Shown here piece by piece: positions 12,341 to 24,996 of a DNA stretch of 64,000 bases. Origin of the DNA: Numida meleagris (taxonomy: Eukaryota > Chordata > Aves > Galliformes > Numididae); contig NC_034409.1 in assembly GCF_002078875.1 (NCBI RefSeq), forward strand, positions 60,589,244 to 60,653,243, in the 5' to 3' direction. The notes under the pieces were generated by a model. It was not told the origin of the DNA. It searched no databases and saw nothing but the letters and a program-made list of their open reading frames with translations. The translations under genes were made by a program, and so were the position numbers. Numbering within the stretch: the stretch's first letter is position 1; every line of letters starts with the position of its first letter.

Positions 12341-14325
12341 CTAGATGAAAGTCCATCTATGCCTTAGTTTCTCCTTCTAAATGGTCTCTGTTACTATTAA
12401 TGCTTATGTGGTGGTATGTGTTCCTCAAAGGGCGTAAACCAAACATGATAAACTTGGTGATGCAAACTGGTAAGTAGAATCTGTGAGAAAAAATATTGCT
12501 TAGTGGCTGTGAGAAATAACACACCATTAGTGTGTCTAAGAAGATATGAAAGTTCTGCTTGTCATTCTTGCTTGTGTGAAAGCTGAGATACCACCATGGT
12601 CCACATCGGGGCAACCTGGATAGTTTTCCACACTGAGCAGATGTAATCTGACCCACCTAAAACCAATTCCCCTGGACCTGGGGTGGAGAAGACTTTACAG
12701 AGTATTATGTCACACTACTGTAGTACTTTAGGACGCTTAGTCATTTGCCATGTGTGCTTTTCACCACCCATTGACTAAAGAGGTGGATTGGATATTAAGT
12801 CTAGCCTGAATGGCTAACTTTTAGGTGACCAAAGGTAGAAGAGATAGATCCTGTCCTCATAAGCATACTTAGTATGCATAATGGATTCAGTCCTGTAGCT
12901 GTAGTAGGTTACTATGTGGCTGCGTGCCAGATTAGCCTTCTAACATATACTGTAGTGTTTTGTACCCGTAGAAAATGTTCATGGTCTTTTCCACAGAATA
13001 GGATTTTAATACCGAGGTTTCTGAACTTCAGCCATGGACAAGGTCAGTGGTAACTAGCATCACAGTCTCTAGCTGTGGAGCAGCAAGAGAGGTTGTAGTG
13101 CATGGCCCCATGTCACTGAATGGGCTCGGCTCCTCTATTTAAAATTCTCATTCGATATATCTAAATTTAGGTCCCCCCAGCTAAAGCTTTGGAATTCAAT
13201 TTGCTCTCCAAAGTTGAGAAATTGCCCAAAACAATTAGACAGTACTACAACTATTAAGCTATTCTGCTTGCATCTGTTTCCAAATGTGACAAAGCTAGAC
13301 TTCTTTGAATGGATGCAGAACAGCACTGCTGCAGCTGATGAGACGGTGGTATCAGAAGGTGGGGCAGGAAAGCACGAATGCTTGGCCAGGTGGTTTTACA
13401 GACCTAATACTGCACTTCTTTTAGCTTGATTTTATGCCTTGACATCACCAACAGAAAGTGTGAAATGAGTCAACATCTTGGGGTGGAGCTAATGGTAAAG
13501 CTTAACTTACTGAAAGAGGCTTTGTTCTTTTGGCGGTGGGAATGCTGTTGGTTTCAGCACCCTGAGATTTTTGTGTCAGCCCTCTGAATCACAGTTGTTT
13601 AAAACTGCATGTGGCAATTGGATTTCTCCGCAAAGAGGAACATTAAAGTGAACTCAAGTGAAGGGCATTAACTGAGCTCAAGTGAAAGATACAGTATATA
13701 TATAGTATAAGTACATCTCAAATTTCCATCTCTGTATGAATATAGCGACCTTGTGTGAGAAAATATCATTTCAAGTTTAGGTATTGTCTTGAAAGGGATA
13801 AAATGACTACATTAATATGCCATTTGGGGCTAATTTATTCACACAAAATGTGGCTGATTGAAAAGCTTTTCCTCAGTCGTAGACACTTACAATTGCACAC
13901 AGAAGTCTGTGTGTGTGATATGCACTTACATATATACATACAAATGTACTCTGGTGGACATGTTAATTTATACATTCACACTACTGTGAACTTAACCTAT
14001 CACCAGAATGGAACATATCTTAGGTGCAATTTATGCCATCTCAAGAGAACTGCATACAAAGAATCGACCTTAGAAGACTTTCCAACAGTAAAACACACTG
14101 TGTACTGTGCACATTGTGCACTTTTCGGGCATATCAGATGCTCAGACTTTATATATAAAGTATGGAAATCTAGTATATTGGGATAATTTCTTTAAATGCA
14201 AAACATATAGACACCAATTTGAGTTGCGTATTTTCTAAACAAGGGTCTCAGAAGGAAAGGGTAAACAGTGTTGAATGAAATTGGACTTTTTTAGTTGATA
14301 TTTGTTTAATTTTGTGTTATTGCAG

Positions 14326-14447
14326 AAACTGGAACACAAAGAAGTTTTGGTTGGCTTGTTGTTCCTGGTTTTCCCCTTCATCCCAGCCAGCAACCTCTTC
14401 TTCAGGGTGGGATTTGTGGTGGCAGAGCGAGTCCTTTACATGCCGAG
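14326..14447 (+). CDS. TMTC1: TMTC1 internal exon A: end of the membrane-embedded DUF1736/TMTC region
   Basis: The exon encodes 40 codons plus two bases, starting [10 protein letters not shown] and ending AERVLYMP plus a split serine codon. The segment contains a hydrophobic helix ([14 protein letters not shown]) and the [17 protein letters not shown] signature shared by TMTC proteins. These are ER membrane O-mannosyltransferases that modify cadherin-type domains; TMTC1 has also been linked to ER calcium handling with SERCA2B. The acceptor is tgcag at 14321-14325 and the donor is gtaact from 14448. The next exon supplies the final base of the serine codon, giving 'MPSMGYC', which fits TMTC1 better than TMTC2-4. 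The codon phase at the 5' edge is assumed from homology because the previous exon is outside the window. Loss of this exon would shift the frame. Confidence 0.94.
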
Positions 14448-15204
14448 GTAACTACTGCAATTGAATTCCTTTCTAATGAGACCGCCATCCGGTTTCCTAA
14501 AAACAGGCAAGATTACTTCTAACACTTTACAATACTTCAAATGGTGTATTGATAGTCCGTATGCTCTCTGCTGTTGAGTTGGTGTGATAGTATGAGGGAT
14601 TTTGTCTTCAGTTGAGAGCAGATTACTTGGCAGGAGTCAAGCTAGCCAAATTCCCTTTTGTTTTTCAACACAGATTTTGATTTGTGTGAAACAGCTGAAT
14701 ACAGTGATGAGGTGTTATTTCTTGAGGATTGTTCCCACAGACACTTTCTCTTGATAGCATTCTCAACTGAAATTGTCAATGGCTTTACCTTAAGGACAGT
14801 ATCTGAAGTGATAACTTGTCATTTTTATTGTACTGCTCGGCTTTTGTGCTATGTTAGGTGGTCAGTGAAAACAAAGGTGACAGCATTAGGCTGCTAACTT
14901 GTTGAATATTTGTATGACATATCTGTGACTTACTGATGACATTCACATCTATGAGTAGAGGATTTGCAGTTGTGGAAGAGAAATCTGTCAGCTTCTGCCC
15001 CAGGGTTTCCCTCAGTTTCCAGCCTCTTAACAAGTGTTCCTTCAGTGGTCTGAGTGCTTCCCATGTCTTTTACTTAATGACAGAATTGAGGTGTTACTTT
15101 TGACATATCCACAGTATCCAGACTGGAGCCTGCAGTTAGAGGAGGTGCACCAGAGGTGCACCAGACTATGGAGGCCGTCTGGTTGACCTCCTAGCTCAAG
15201 GGAA

Positions 15205-15312
15205 GGCACCCAGAGAAGGTTGCCCAGGAACGTGTGCAGGCAGCTTTTGAGTATTTCCAAGATGGAGACTCCACAGCCTTTCTGAACCTCTTGTGCCAGT
15301 GCAGTTTGTTCC
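15205..15312 (-). repeat. Diverged CR1-like fragment (antisense)
   Basis: The run 'aaggttgcccaggaacgtg', then 'gtatttccaagatggagac' and 'tgtgccagtgcag' matches in order the antisense CR1 3' UTR blocks (gaatatctccaaggatggagac, caacctgtgccagtgct) with many substitutions. No tail is visible, so both edges are uncertain. Just upstream, gaggtgcaccag is directly repeated at about 15138-15161. Confidence 0.6.
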
Positions 15313-16094
15313 AGCCGTGAGCATAAATGATCGTTCCTCAACGGTACAAGTTAGAAGGACTAATTCTATTTGCTGGTGCAGAGGGTCAGCTCCTGTTATC
15401 TCTAATGGGAGCCACTCCTGTGGAGCTGTCCACAAGCACAGTCCTCAGAAAGCGTGGTTCAAAAAATCCGACGAAAACAAACTTCTAGGTCTTCTTTTGC
15501 AAAGCATTACACATATTTGATAATCTTTTGTGTAAGTAATATCACAAAAGGACTACTCATTGGTGTAAAACTTGAGCTGTTGCGTTTATTTTGAGCCTCC
15601 TATGCAGTTGGTCTATATCTCCGTGCTGTGCTATATACTGACTTGCTTCTTGAGCCAAGTTCTACTGATTTTATTCACATCACTAGACCTGCTTTTGTCT
15701 GATGGGAGCATACCTGAAAGTACAGTGAGTGAAAGTTGTTCCTCTGAGATATTTTGCAAACGATACCTTCAACTAATGGATCTTGCATCATTTCAAATTA
15801 ACTTGAAAATCAGATTGCTTTAAATTCATGTAACAGAAAATGAGGAAACACATGAAAGCGCAAAGCTATTAAGGAAACAGTCAGCTGAACACAAGGCTGT
15901 GTTGAGTAGTTGCGTTTCTGAATCACGAAAAGAACAACTGCGAAAAATACTTCAGCTGTCAGCAGTTCCTTGTCCTCCTCCAGATGAGACTGCTGATATA
16001 ATGAGAGGAGGGGCAATGAAGAAGAAAAAAGGAGATGTTTGCACAAAGAAAATTAATCAGCGTTAACATGTGTGCGTATAGTTTGTATAATGCT

Positions 16095-16245
16095 TTTTAT
16101 CTCCCTGAGGGCTTTGCAGATATATGACCTACAATGTAGGGAACTGATAGTTGACCCTTTTTTTTTTCAGGCAGGAAAATGGAGGCAGGAGGATTATGTG
16201 GTTTCTCCAGAGTAAGCCTATGTTAGAGTCCATGGTTCTCCTACT
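16095..16245 (+). repeat. Possible MIR-type SINE relic
   Basis: The order 'gctttgcagatatatgacc', then 'ggaaaatggaggcaggagg', then 'agagtccatggttctcctac' loosely follows the MIR/CORE-SINE layout: GCTTTACAAATAT, then GAGGAAACTGAGGC, then the CCAGGTCTCCTG block. Similarity is weak and a profile search would be needed to settle it. Confidence 0.3.
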
Positions 16246-19200
16246 TTGCTGGGATCACTCACATCCTACTTTGCAATGTGTGGTGGTTGCTCTTGGCCCA
16301 GGCAGCTGACAAGAAAGGGAATGAAAGAAAGCCCCATCAGCTAATGGGAGAGGAGGGCCGGCATTGTGAATGCTGCTGAAGGGGACATTTTCCAGCCGAG
16401 GGATCTTGAGAACTGATTTCTTGGCTCAATTACTAAGAAATGAGCTCTCTTTTCATCCTCTGGGTTCAAACAACATGAGTGGTGAGGAGGGCTTCTGTGT
16501 GCATTCCTGACTATGGCAGAACCAAAATGATGATGTTTTTTCTCTTCCTCGGGAGCGCAGCAGTTTAATAATGATGGCTCTTGCAAGGAGCATGTTCTTT
16601 ATTTAGAACAGCCTGTAGCAATTTTCTTCTGTTATGTCTTGAAAAGCAGCACTTTTCCTTTGCTTTGCCGTTTCTTCTCTGAAATTCAGTTAACCAGTCA
16701 GAGGTGGTAATTCAGCTTTATTTAGACAGAAGTACTGAATCAGATGGTGACAACTTGTTGACCTGTGTTTTTGGGGTTATACAAGAAAGTGCTTCTCTAC
16801 CTCTGTTTCAAGCCTTTTATTAGTTGTTACAGCTTTTACAGGTGTACACACTGCCTACATGTGTTGGAGGCTGAAGTCCTAATTCAGTGCTGTTCAGTAA
16901 CCTGGGCAAAAAGTCAAGCATTTTGTTTTCAATAAAAGTTGAGTAAGGACCCAAGGATTTATGTAAAAGATGTTGTAAATGGAAAGGCACAAGGAACAGG
17001 CTTTTCACTTAATGGCTAATTTTACAGCTGGGCCTTCCTTTCTGGAGGCGGATGGGTGTTTTGAACAATTCCTCTTCTGTCTGAGCTGTGCCTCAGGGAA
17101 GAGGGATACGAGATAAGTCAACCTGGTTGAATGTTTTCTTTAATTGGCCTTAGCAAAACAGAAGTATTTGGAGAAAATATATCTTGTATTTAGTTTTCAT
17201 TTGAGGGTTACAAGTACTTTTTTTGTTTAAATCAGGACTTTTTAAAAGTAGCATTGCTTGAACCTGAAAATTTTCATAGAAAATCTATTTATTGTCTTTC
17301 AACTTCGAATTGAATCTTTGTTGTTGTTGTTTTCCTATCCTGAAGGGGTGAAAGCTTGTTTTAACGACAGCTAAAAGTGTGAGATATATATCCTGGGAGA
17401 GGTGGACAGAATACAACTCCAGAGGACACAGTTTTCAAGAGAGGCATCAAGATGAATAATTGGATCAGTGAAAGACTCAAACCACAGCAGATTTTCCCCT
17501 GTGTTAAAATGTAGATGTAATTATTCATCATGCCTATCCACCGGTGTTGCTCAGAACACTGCAGACAACCTAACTGTTTTAAAATCAGGAACAACTTTGT
17601 GCATCCAGTCATTCTGAGCCGTGAGCCATTTGTTTGTACTTGAATGGGAGCACTCACTTTTGCCATGTGTTGCCCTACACGTGGAGATACAGGAGAGGTA
17701 GAGAAACCTCTGGGGCCCTTCTTCCAGGAGTTGCCTGCCCTACTGACTTTGCAGCAGAACTGTAGTTGCTCTTTGCCTCATAGGATCAGACCTATCCTAG
17801 GGGAACAATTTCTGCCTTTTCCTCATCTTTTACTGCTGCTCTGCTAGCTCCTGGCTGGGCTGCTGTGCTATAGCTGAATGTCTGAAGGTTTTTTTACAAG
17901 TTTGTATCAACCAACAAATCAATCAAAGCATTGGTATATGGCTTATTTCTGACTTGGAGAGCAACCCAGCTGAAAGCAGTAGGCAACCCAGCAGTACCTA
18001 CACAGCTTCCCTGGCAGCTCATTTGTGGTGCGTACTGCCATGAGTCGGTCACAGAGTGCACCATTACTCTTTCCCAACTGGGACAATTGCAGCTTGAGGC
18101 TATTTTTTTCACCAGATCTTCAATCTGTTAGGAGTTGATTTTGCAATCCTAATTGTCCATACTAGACGCTAGGACCACTGCTATAGTCATCCTGGCATTT
18201 GTCTATCTAGTAATCTACAAGAAGGACAACAAAAAGAAATAAGGTATAAGTGTACTTTTCAGGAATGCAATGTATCGTGGCTTTACCTAAGCCACAGCAA
18301 AGCAGAGACTCCATTGAATTTTTGCCTTTGCATAGAGGACGTTTTTGGTTCTTTGTGCTAATGCATTCATTCAAATTAGTGTAATTCTGTACATCGTTAA
18401 CTGCTGTACTTGCACCTTACTGGTGGCACTGAGCCAGGCCCATCCCCAGCCCTCCTTACCATGAGGCTGGGGGCTGCACAGTAGCCAGCGGCTGAGGTCA
18501 ATGTGGCATTGAGCCCTCTGCCAGTGCGCTGGGGTCTGTGCAGAGGCAGGCACTCTGCTTCTGCTTCACTCTCTGTTGAAAAACAACTCCACCCCGTCCT
18601 TTAGAAGGGGCTGTGGGGATTTACTGCTTGTAGGAAGGCTAAACCCTGTAAGCGCCTACCTTTCAGATGCATTTCCAAAGCTAAGCTCCTGCTTTTGAAG
18701 GCTTGCCTACCCCTATTAAACACTTCAAGGAGAAATCAAAGCAGCCATCCTCTGCTAATGCAGGCAAGAAATGCTGAGATGCTAGTGCCAGATATTTTGG
18801 CGAAAGGCAATAAAGATGTAGGAATAAAAGCTGAAATGATTCTGCAAAGCTGAAAAAGATTAGCTCATGGTGCGCTTGGTCTAGACTACAGTCTTGAGTT
18901 GTTTTAACTAAATTTAAAACATGCTTTTGAGAAGCACGTTGCATTTTGCCCATGTACAATTGATTCAGGAAAAGGCTGTATTTGTGTTGAGCATGAGCAT
19001 TAATGGCTGTTCTGGAAAGATTTTTCATTTTATTGTGCTGTATTAGGTTAAAGGGAAACCTTCAGACATGTTTATCTTGCTCTTGAAGATAAGACAGTTA
19101 TGTAAAGGCATTGCTTCTGAGAAATAACACTAAATTAAGTTAACGTCATCTTGTAGAAATAATCTGTTTGGTTGTGCTGATTAAAAGAGGAATTCTTATT

Positions 19201-20460
19201 TACAATAGAATATAGTTCCCTTAAGAAGATATATTGTGAAATTTAATAGTAAGTAGTTTTTTACATGAAGTTTTCAGAGATTTGAGGTGGAACTGAATGG
19301 AAAATTATATCTCTGCTACAGAATTCTGGAAGTTATTACTGTATTTTAATTAAAACTATGGCATATAGGCTCTTCCCTGCTAAAGGATATAAGATTTTAG
19401 GGGACTGTCTGTGGAATCCCCATGCAATCATATAGGAATTTTCATTTATAAACTGTTCTCTTTCTATAATTCATACGGCAATCAAAAGCATGAAAAGATT
19501 CTGTATTACCTGGAAATATTTCAGACAGGAATCTGTTGGAAGTGAATTCAGTCTTGGACTCAAGCGCTCTAATGAAGTGAATTTGTTTATCACATGACTT
19601 ACACTGGAAGGGAGGGAAGGGAAATGTGTCCAAATGTTAAATAGCCATTCAAAGTCTATTTCATTCATTTCTAGTTCATATTTTCTTTCTAATAAGGAAA
19701 ATAAGTGTTCCTATATTTTCTATAATTTCGTTGCGCTCTGAATAGAGGATGGTGTTGCCCATGGAGGTAAATCATTTTGATGACTTAACCAATCATGTCT
19801 AAGTGTCTTTAATATAGGCCTACAGATTTTAATTTAGAGCCAGAAAGTCTAGCACTATCTCCTAAGGTATGTTTCCAAATTAGGTGTATTCTGCCGGTGT
19901 TTATGGTTCTCTGTGTCTTTGTATTACGACTTGTGGACCTTCTTCCAGGAAAAGGCCTCTTAATTAGTAGTAAGTTAAACACAGTACTGTTACTTTGTTA
20001 TCACAGTAATTGTACTGAGTTGTGAGACATTTTTTTTTTCCCAACACGATCTATTTTATACAATAAATACCATTGGTGGTGGGTCTCATGTCTTTAAAAA
20101 CCCCTCGTATCCAAGAATTGCCAATAAATAAATAAATTGTATCCATTCCATGTTATCATGGAGACAAGCAATTCAAAGAATGCTTTTCCTTTTGTCCCCA
20201 AAGCTCGGTGCCACCAAGGAAGCAGAGATGCACAGTGAATGGTACTGACTGGCTGCAGGTAACAGAGGCACATCCCACATCCTGCTTGCCTTTGGACATT
20301 TAGTGCAAAAAAGTGTTCCAAGAGGCTTTTCCCTCTTAGTCCTGTCAGGTCTAGAAAGTAAGGTTTAATACAATATTTTCCCATGGAAAACAGGACATTT
20401 TAGTTAATGCAAAACTTTTTGCCAAGGTGCTCTGTCTACCCAAGATGGACCTTATGGTCA

Positions 20461-20498
20461 AAAGGACATGAATGACAGAAAAGGACATGAATGACAGA
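20461..20498 (+). repeat. Perfect 19-bp tandem duplication
   Basis: The 19-base unit aaaggacatgaatgacaga occurs twice without a break or mismatch, and a partial third copy (aa.tggacag) follows. It is a small minisatellite-like duplication inside an intron. Confidence 0.95.
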
Positions 20499-22630
20499 AA
20501 TGGACAGTAGGACACATGTGGCCTGGAGTTGTTTTTTTCAGCGCAGCAGGGATTCTCATGTGAATGTGGGGATAACATAGTCCACCTGGTGCACACCTTC
20601 ATTTTCCCAGGATCGTTAGCACTGGACCTACACTCTGCCAGATCAGTGTGAGAGCAGTTTGATCCAGGCCCGATCCACGCCCACGCTTGCACTTGTGTCA
20701 CGTGAGCCAGCCTATGCTCACTGAGTTTAATCTAGCCTTGAACCAGCTACAAGAGAAAACTTGATCCAGCAATAAATTTGGCTGTACAAAGCTGACTTTT
20801 CAAAACTTCTCAAATAGGTTTGGCTTGTTTTGGAAATATCGAAATAATTTATCAGGACGGTATCTCTGATAAAAGCAGATTTAATTCGCAATTGCAATGG
20901 TGGGCGTCCTGTAAAACAGGAGCGCACCTATGGACACAGTATGACAGCTTTTGTACCTTGTTTCCCCCCCTTGCCTACCCACTGCCCTCTTTCCCCATTG
21001 GCTGGGTACTCCAAGTTCACAATCTTATCGAAGATTTACATTTGTTAATTACATTCTGACACTTGTTCTATCTTGTGCCAGTCAGTGGCCATCCTGCTGT
21101 TTCCAAGATGTCTCGGTACTCTTCTTATCACGTTGATACGGTGATTTTCTCCAAAGCTTCTTCCACTGTGTCCAAAGGACGCTTCTTTTGTTAAACGAAG
21201 AGCACTGTAGGGGATTGGAGAGGTGCCAGGCCTTCCTCATTACCTTCCTCAGGCCCTCTCTAAGGCATGTCATGACTTGTCCTTTTAATTTGTGCAGGAT
21301 ATTCTCGCAATGTGTGTGACAAAGTACAACATATATTTTCATGCTGACTATACATAAATTGTTACTAGGTAGATTTTGATAAAGGACCCAAATGGCAGCA
21401 GAGGCCATGAAATCAAGAAAATTCTAATCTTGTTCTAATACAGAATCAACATTCGATTCCCACACTTGGTAGAGTGCAGTTATTCCAGGTCAGCAGGTAG
21501 GGTTTGGTGACTGGAGTGTTTTGAGGACCCGAGGCTTGGAGCCATACAGGTGAATTGTTTCACATCCCCAGCTCTAACCCTGACCTAGCACAGAGATGTG
21601 AACCTGGGTGACTCAGGTCACAAGGAGAGCCCCTAAATTTGGTTCTCTGTTTATTCTGAGTGACCCAGAAGCTAATGTGCACATACACTATCTTTGCAGA
21701 CCAAAACATCTTTTCAAAGTCTTGATTTTCACCTGGCCCTAAACAGCTCCAACCTTGAAAAGCATGGCATTTTTTCACTAAACAGCATCTTTACTACCTG
21801 CCAGTGCCACTCACACTGGAGTTGCATGACTGTGGGCACTGTTTGGGGGCAGAACGAGCCACTTTGGCTATGCTTGTTTTGCCGTTGCTCCCTTCTGCAT
21901 CTGACTGTGTGACTGAGAGACAGGAACAGCCTGAATGATGTGCAGAGTGTGCTTTTTGCAATCAATGACTCCCCATTAGAGAAGTGTGACTGCAGCCATT
22001 TTGTTTAAGGGGGATGAACTGCCTTTCCAGCTTTCTGCCCTGCAGCAACAGCCATGCCTGTGCAGTTCATATGGCTTTGACTTCCCCTCTCAGTGTGTAT
22101 CCTCAGCTCAGGCTATAGAGCTGGAGGAGCTTTGGCTGGGAGCATGAAAAGCATGTTGTGCCTAGGAACGTGTGCGTGGGTCTGGACTGGGAAGTTTGTG
22201 AGTGACTTTAAGAGAGTCCAGTGTTTGCTTTCAGCATTTGGATCTGACAATAGAGAGCATCCTTCTCTTGGCTGCGCCTCCCCAAAGCAGCAAAGTATGC
22301 ACTTAAATTAAGCGATGTATGCAAGGGTTAAACTTGCTTCAGAGTGCCTCGAAAGTGAGGGTTAGTTTTTATGGAGGGAAAGGGAGCCATCTGAACTAAG
22401 TGCTGGAAATCAAGAAGGAGGTTTGCAGCCCAGAAAGAGCCTCCGGGGCGAAATGTCAAAGCTGAGTGCATTTTCTGCTCTCAGTATAGTTTTGAGATAA
22501 TCCCTTTCGTTGTATTAACAGCCCCTGAATGGGGCAGTATTTCTTCCATGCTTTGACAGGCTGCTTCCAGGCAGGGCTTTTCATAACTGCTATGTATGTA
22601 TGCATCTACTTGGACTCTTATCTGGGCTGA

Positions 22631-22716
22631 GATCTGGAGTAACTGCTTTGAGATCAGTGGATTTACTCCAGGCTTACATGCATGTGGCTGAGATTAAATC
22701 AGTTGCAAAAATCCCA
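22631..22716. repeat. Old palindromic amniote-type repeat
   Basis: A perfect 8-base inverted pair, tggagtaa at 22635-22642 and ttactcca at 22663-22670, encloses 'gagatcagtgg', followed by 'ggcttacatgcatgtggctg'. This resembles the old archosaur/turtle repeat with a 'gagtaactccattgacttc...ggagttactcca' core followed by 'gatttacaccggtgtaactg'. The family resemblance is from memory; the inverted pair is directly visible. Confidence 0.4.
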
Positions 22717-24032
22717 GCCACCAAACAATGACTTCTCAAGATCTGACATCCCCAAAATAACCATTAAAGAGTGTGAGGAAGGCATCCTTTGGGCATAGTT
22801 TCTCCCACCCATGTTTACAGCCATACCTGCTGCTGCCCTGCAACCAGGGGCAGCTGAGTGCTGGGACTTGGTGTATCCCTCCTGCAGCACCCACCCTGCT
22901 CCTCTTAGCAGTGGAAGACTCTACTTTGCAAAGTCACAGTTCAGAAAATACAGTAAAACACGTGAGTAAAACACGCCTCTGCTTTCAGGAGTGCTTTGTA
23001 GCAGCAGGGCTTCACGTGCCTCCCAGAGGAGGTGAGATGGTTTCCAGTACAGACAGGTTGCTGCAGCGAAACATACCAATAATCTCGGGCTGCAGTGCTA
23101 ACCACATTGCATCTGCAGTAAGGCAGCATGTCCAGCAACCAAGTGCAGCAAGGCACTCTTGGCTTCTTGATGAAAAATGAGTTGCCTGATCCAAACTGGG
23201 GGAGAGGAACAGGGGGTAAGCAAATCAGCAACAGCTCTGGCTGGGAAAAGGAGCCCTAGTGGCCAAAGAAAAGGTCGAGTTTGTGATCTAATTGCAGTTT
23301 GCAAATATTAAGTATCTGCTATTTTGGCTCTTACGTTAATCAGGTGGTATTTGTAGCGCTCTGTGGGATACGGGGTCTGCGTGCCACCTCGTTCCCATCT
23401 GTGCCTCCTCTCACTTCACTTCATGCAGGTGGAACGATATTAACAAACCACAGAAGCTACAGATGAAAATCTGTCACTGCATGGCTCCCTGCATGCAATC
23501 TGCCAGAAACGTGTAAACCAGTGCACAGCGTTTGCCTACCAAGTGCAGCTCTGCCCTCACTGTAATTCAGGACCCCACTAAGGTGCCACTATGGTATGGT
23601 AGGAGTCCAAACCATGAGGCTGGTGGGTCTGCATGCCCAGCAAGAACCTCTTGAACCCTCTCACAGTGCCAGTGATACTCTGAAGCTGCAGGTTCCCCCC
23701 TTGTAAGTGTTCTCATTGTGAGCCCATGCAAAAACTGTTACCGTGTTACCTGTTCCTTAGGTTCTGCTTCTCATCTGACCCAGGGCTAAGCTGTCACAGA
23801 CTTTTCACAGTGGGGAAAGTTGCTGGAGCAAGCTGTTGCCTATTCTGTAGAAGAAGGAAAAAAAAGATTAGCAGTTTTACAATAATCTAGTGGAAAATGG
23901 ACTTAAAAAAATAATAGTGGCTTGGGGATTTGGCTTGTTTTCCATTATTTTGCATTGGCTACAAAGTATGTTAGAAAAATGCTTGAATGAGAGGGGATGC
24001 CAATGCCAGGACAAAAGCCCTATAAGAGAAAT

Positions 24033-24047
24033 GTCTCTCTCTCTCTC
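24033..24047 (+). repeat. (TC)n microsatellite
   Basis: About seven uninterrupted TC dinucleotides are followed by aataggaaatg. The tract could mimic a splice acceptor, but no coding homology follows it. Confidence 0.9.
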
Positions 24048-24361
24048 AATAGGAAATGCTACAGTTAATACAAAAATAAATCATACAACCACAGATAGAT
24101 AGAAAGATAAGTATGAGAATGCTTAGATTTTGGTACTTAAGTATATTAATTTTTTCAGGTGGGAAATAGCTCTTTGATGCAAGGTACTTCTGAGGCTTTT
24201 TTGTTTTTTTCTTTAAATGCATGTGAGTAAAGTCTGATTTCCCATTGAGCTGGCACTATTTTTTGATACAGAATTGATCATCTGACACTCTGAGAAGAAA
24301 AGCGGGTGTATTTGTGCTTTGTGTGCCTGTAGGTGATGACAGCGTCATGTCAGCATTAACT

Positions 24362-24478
24362 ATAGAATCACAGAATGGGCTGGGTTGGAAGGGATCTTAA
24401 ATATCATAGAGTTCCAACCCTCTGCGATGGGCAGGGTCGTCAGTCACCAGATCAGGCTGGCCATGGCCCCAAACCACA
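24362..24478 (-). repeat. CR1 LINE 3' fragment (antisense), short
   Basis: It begins atagaatcacagaatgggc and continues with 'gggttggaagggatc' and 'gagttccaaccctctgc', then fades near 'gccccaaaccac'. Only about 115 bp of the CR1 3' end remain. Confidence 0.88.
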
Positions 24479-24819
24479 TAGGAAGTGCCTTAGAGTCACT
24501 TGGCAAGTTACTTGAAGCAGGTGAGTACAGTGTCACCTGTAAATGGTCTTCTCACCACCACCACACCTCTGCCTGAACTGCTGCCCATTGCTAACACTCA
24601 CAGGATGAGTGGTCCTGGGCTGCTCAGGACCTGCAGCCATCAGGGCATATTGCTGTGCAGCAACTCTCTCATAAGCAAGCTTGGTGCTTTACAGTTGCCA
24701 AACTTTATGGTCTCTGTATGAAAGCTAATTTCATTACCAGGTTTTTTTAGTCTGGTGTGAAGGAAGTGGGTTGTAGAGTAAGAGAAATTATGCATTTGTG
24801 GGAAAATGAAGCAGTAGTA

Positions 24820-24833
24820 ATATATATATATAT
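24820..24833 (+). repeat. (TA)n microsatellite
   Basis: A short alternating TA run of seven units lies between two CR1 fragments. Confidence 0.9.
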
Positions 24834-24996
24834 TTTGAGGGATGAGTAATATACTGATGTGGACGCTTTTTTGTTTAGAGTGGACCAGTGCATGTGGAGG
24901 AGAGGGGTCTGGTTTTGCCATGATTTCATCATCATTATTTGGTCTTAAGGTAGAAAGGTAAAGGGAGGTGCAAAAAATGTCAAGGATCATAGTGTG

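Larger units (their letters stand above)
1..14325 (+). other. TMTC1: Partial TMTC1 intron upstream of the first exon in the window
   Basis: I recognise no coding exon here, so the stretch is read as the 3' part of an intron whose donor lies before the window. It ends in an acceptor with a T-rich tract and tgcag at 14321-14325. Contents I can name: an old palindromic repeat (6182-6275), two adjacent CR1 pieces (7254-7866), a pyrimidine tract (9627-9665), a G-run cluster (10540-10569) and a CR1 piece (12164-12340). The remaining stretches (1-6181, 6276-7253, 7867-9626, 9666-10539, 10570-12163, 12341-14320) look like ordinary unique AT-rich intron sequence with only short chance frames. An alternative promoter or a small diverged exon cannot be excluded by eye. 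Confidence 0.7.

Noticed and set aside
13755..14186. Plus-strand frame of 143 codons just upstream of exon A
   Set aside because: No TMTC-like hydrophobic segments or GT-C motifs, and it is separated from the exon by stops and a normal acceptor tract.
22773..23180. Plus-strand frame of 135 codons
   Set aside because: No recognisable domain and an overlapping minus frame of similar quality; typical of chance open frames in GC-richer intron.
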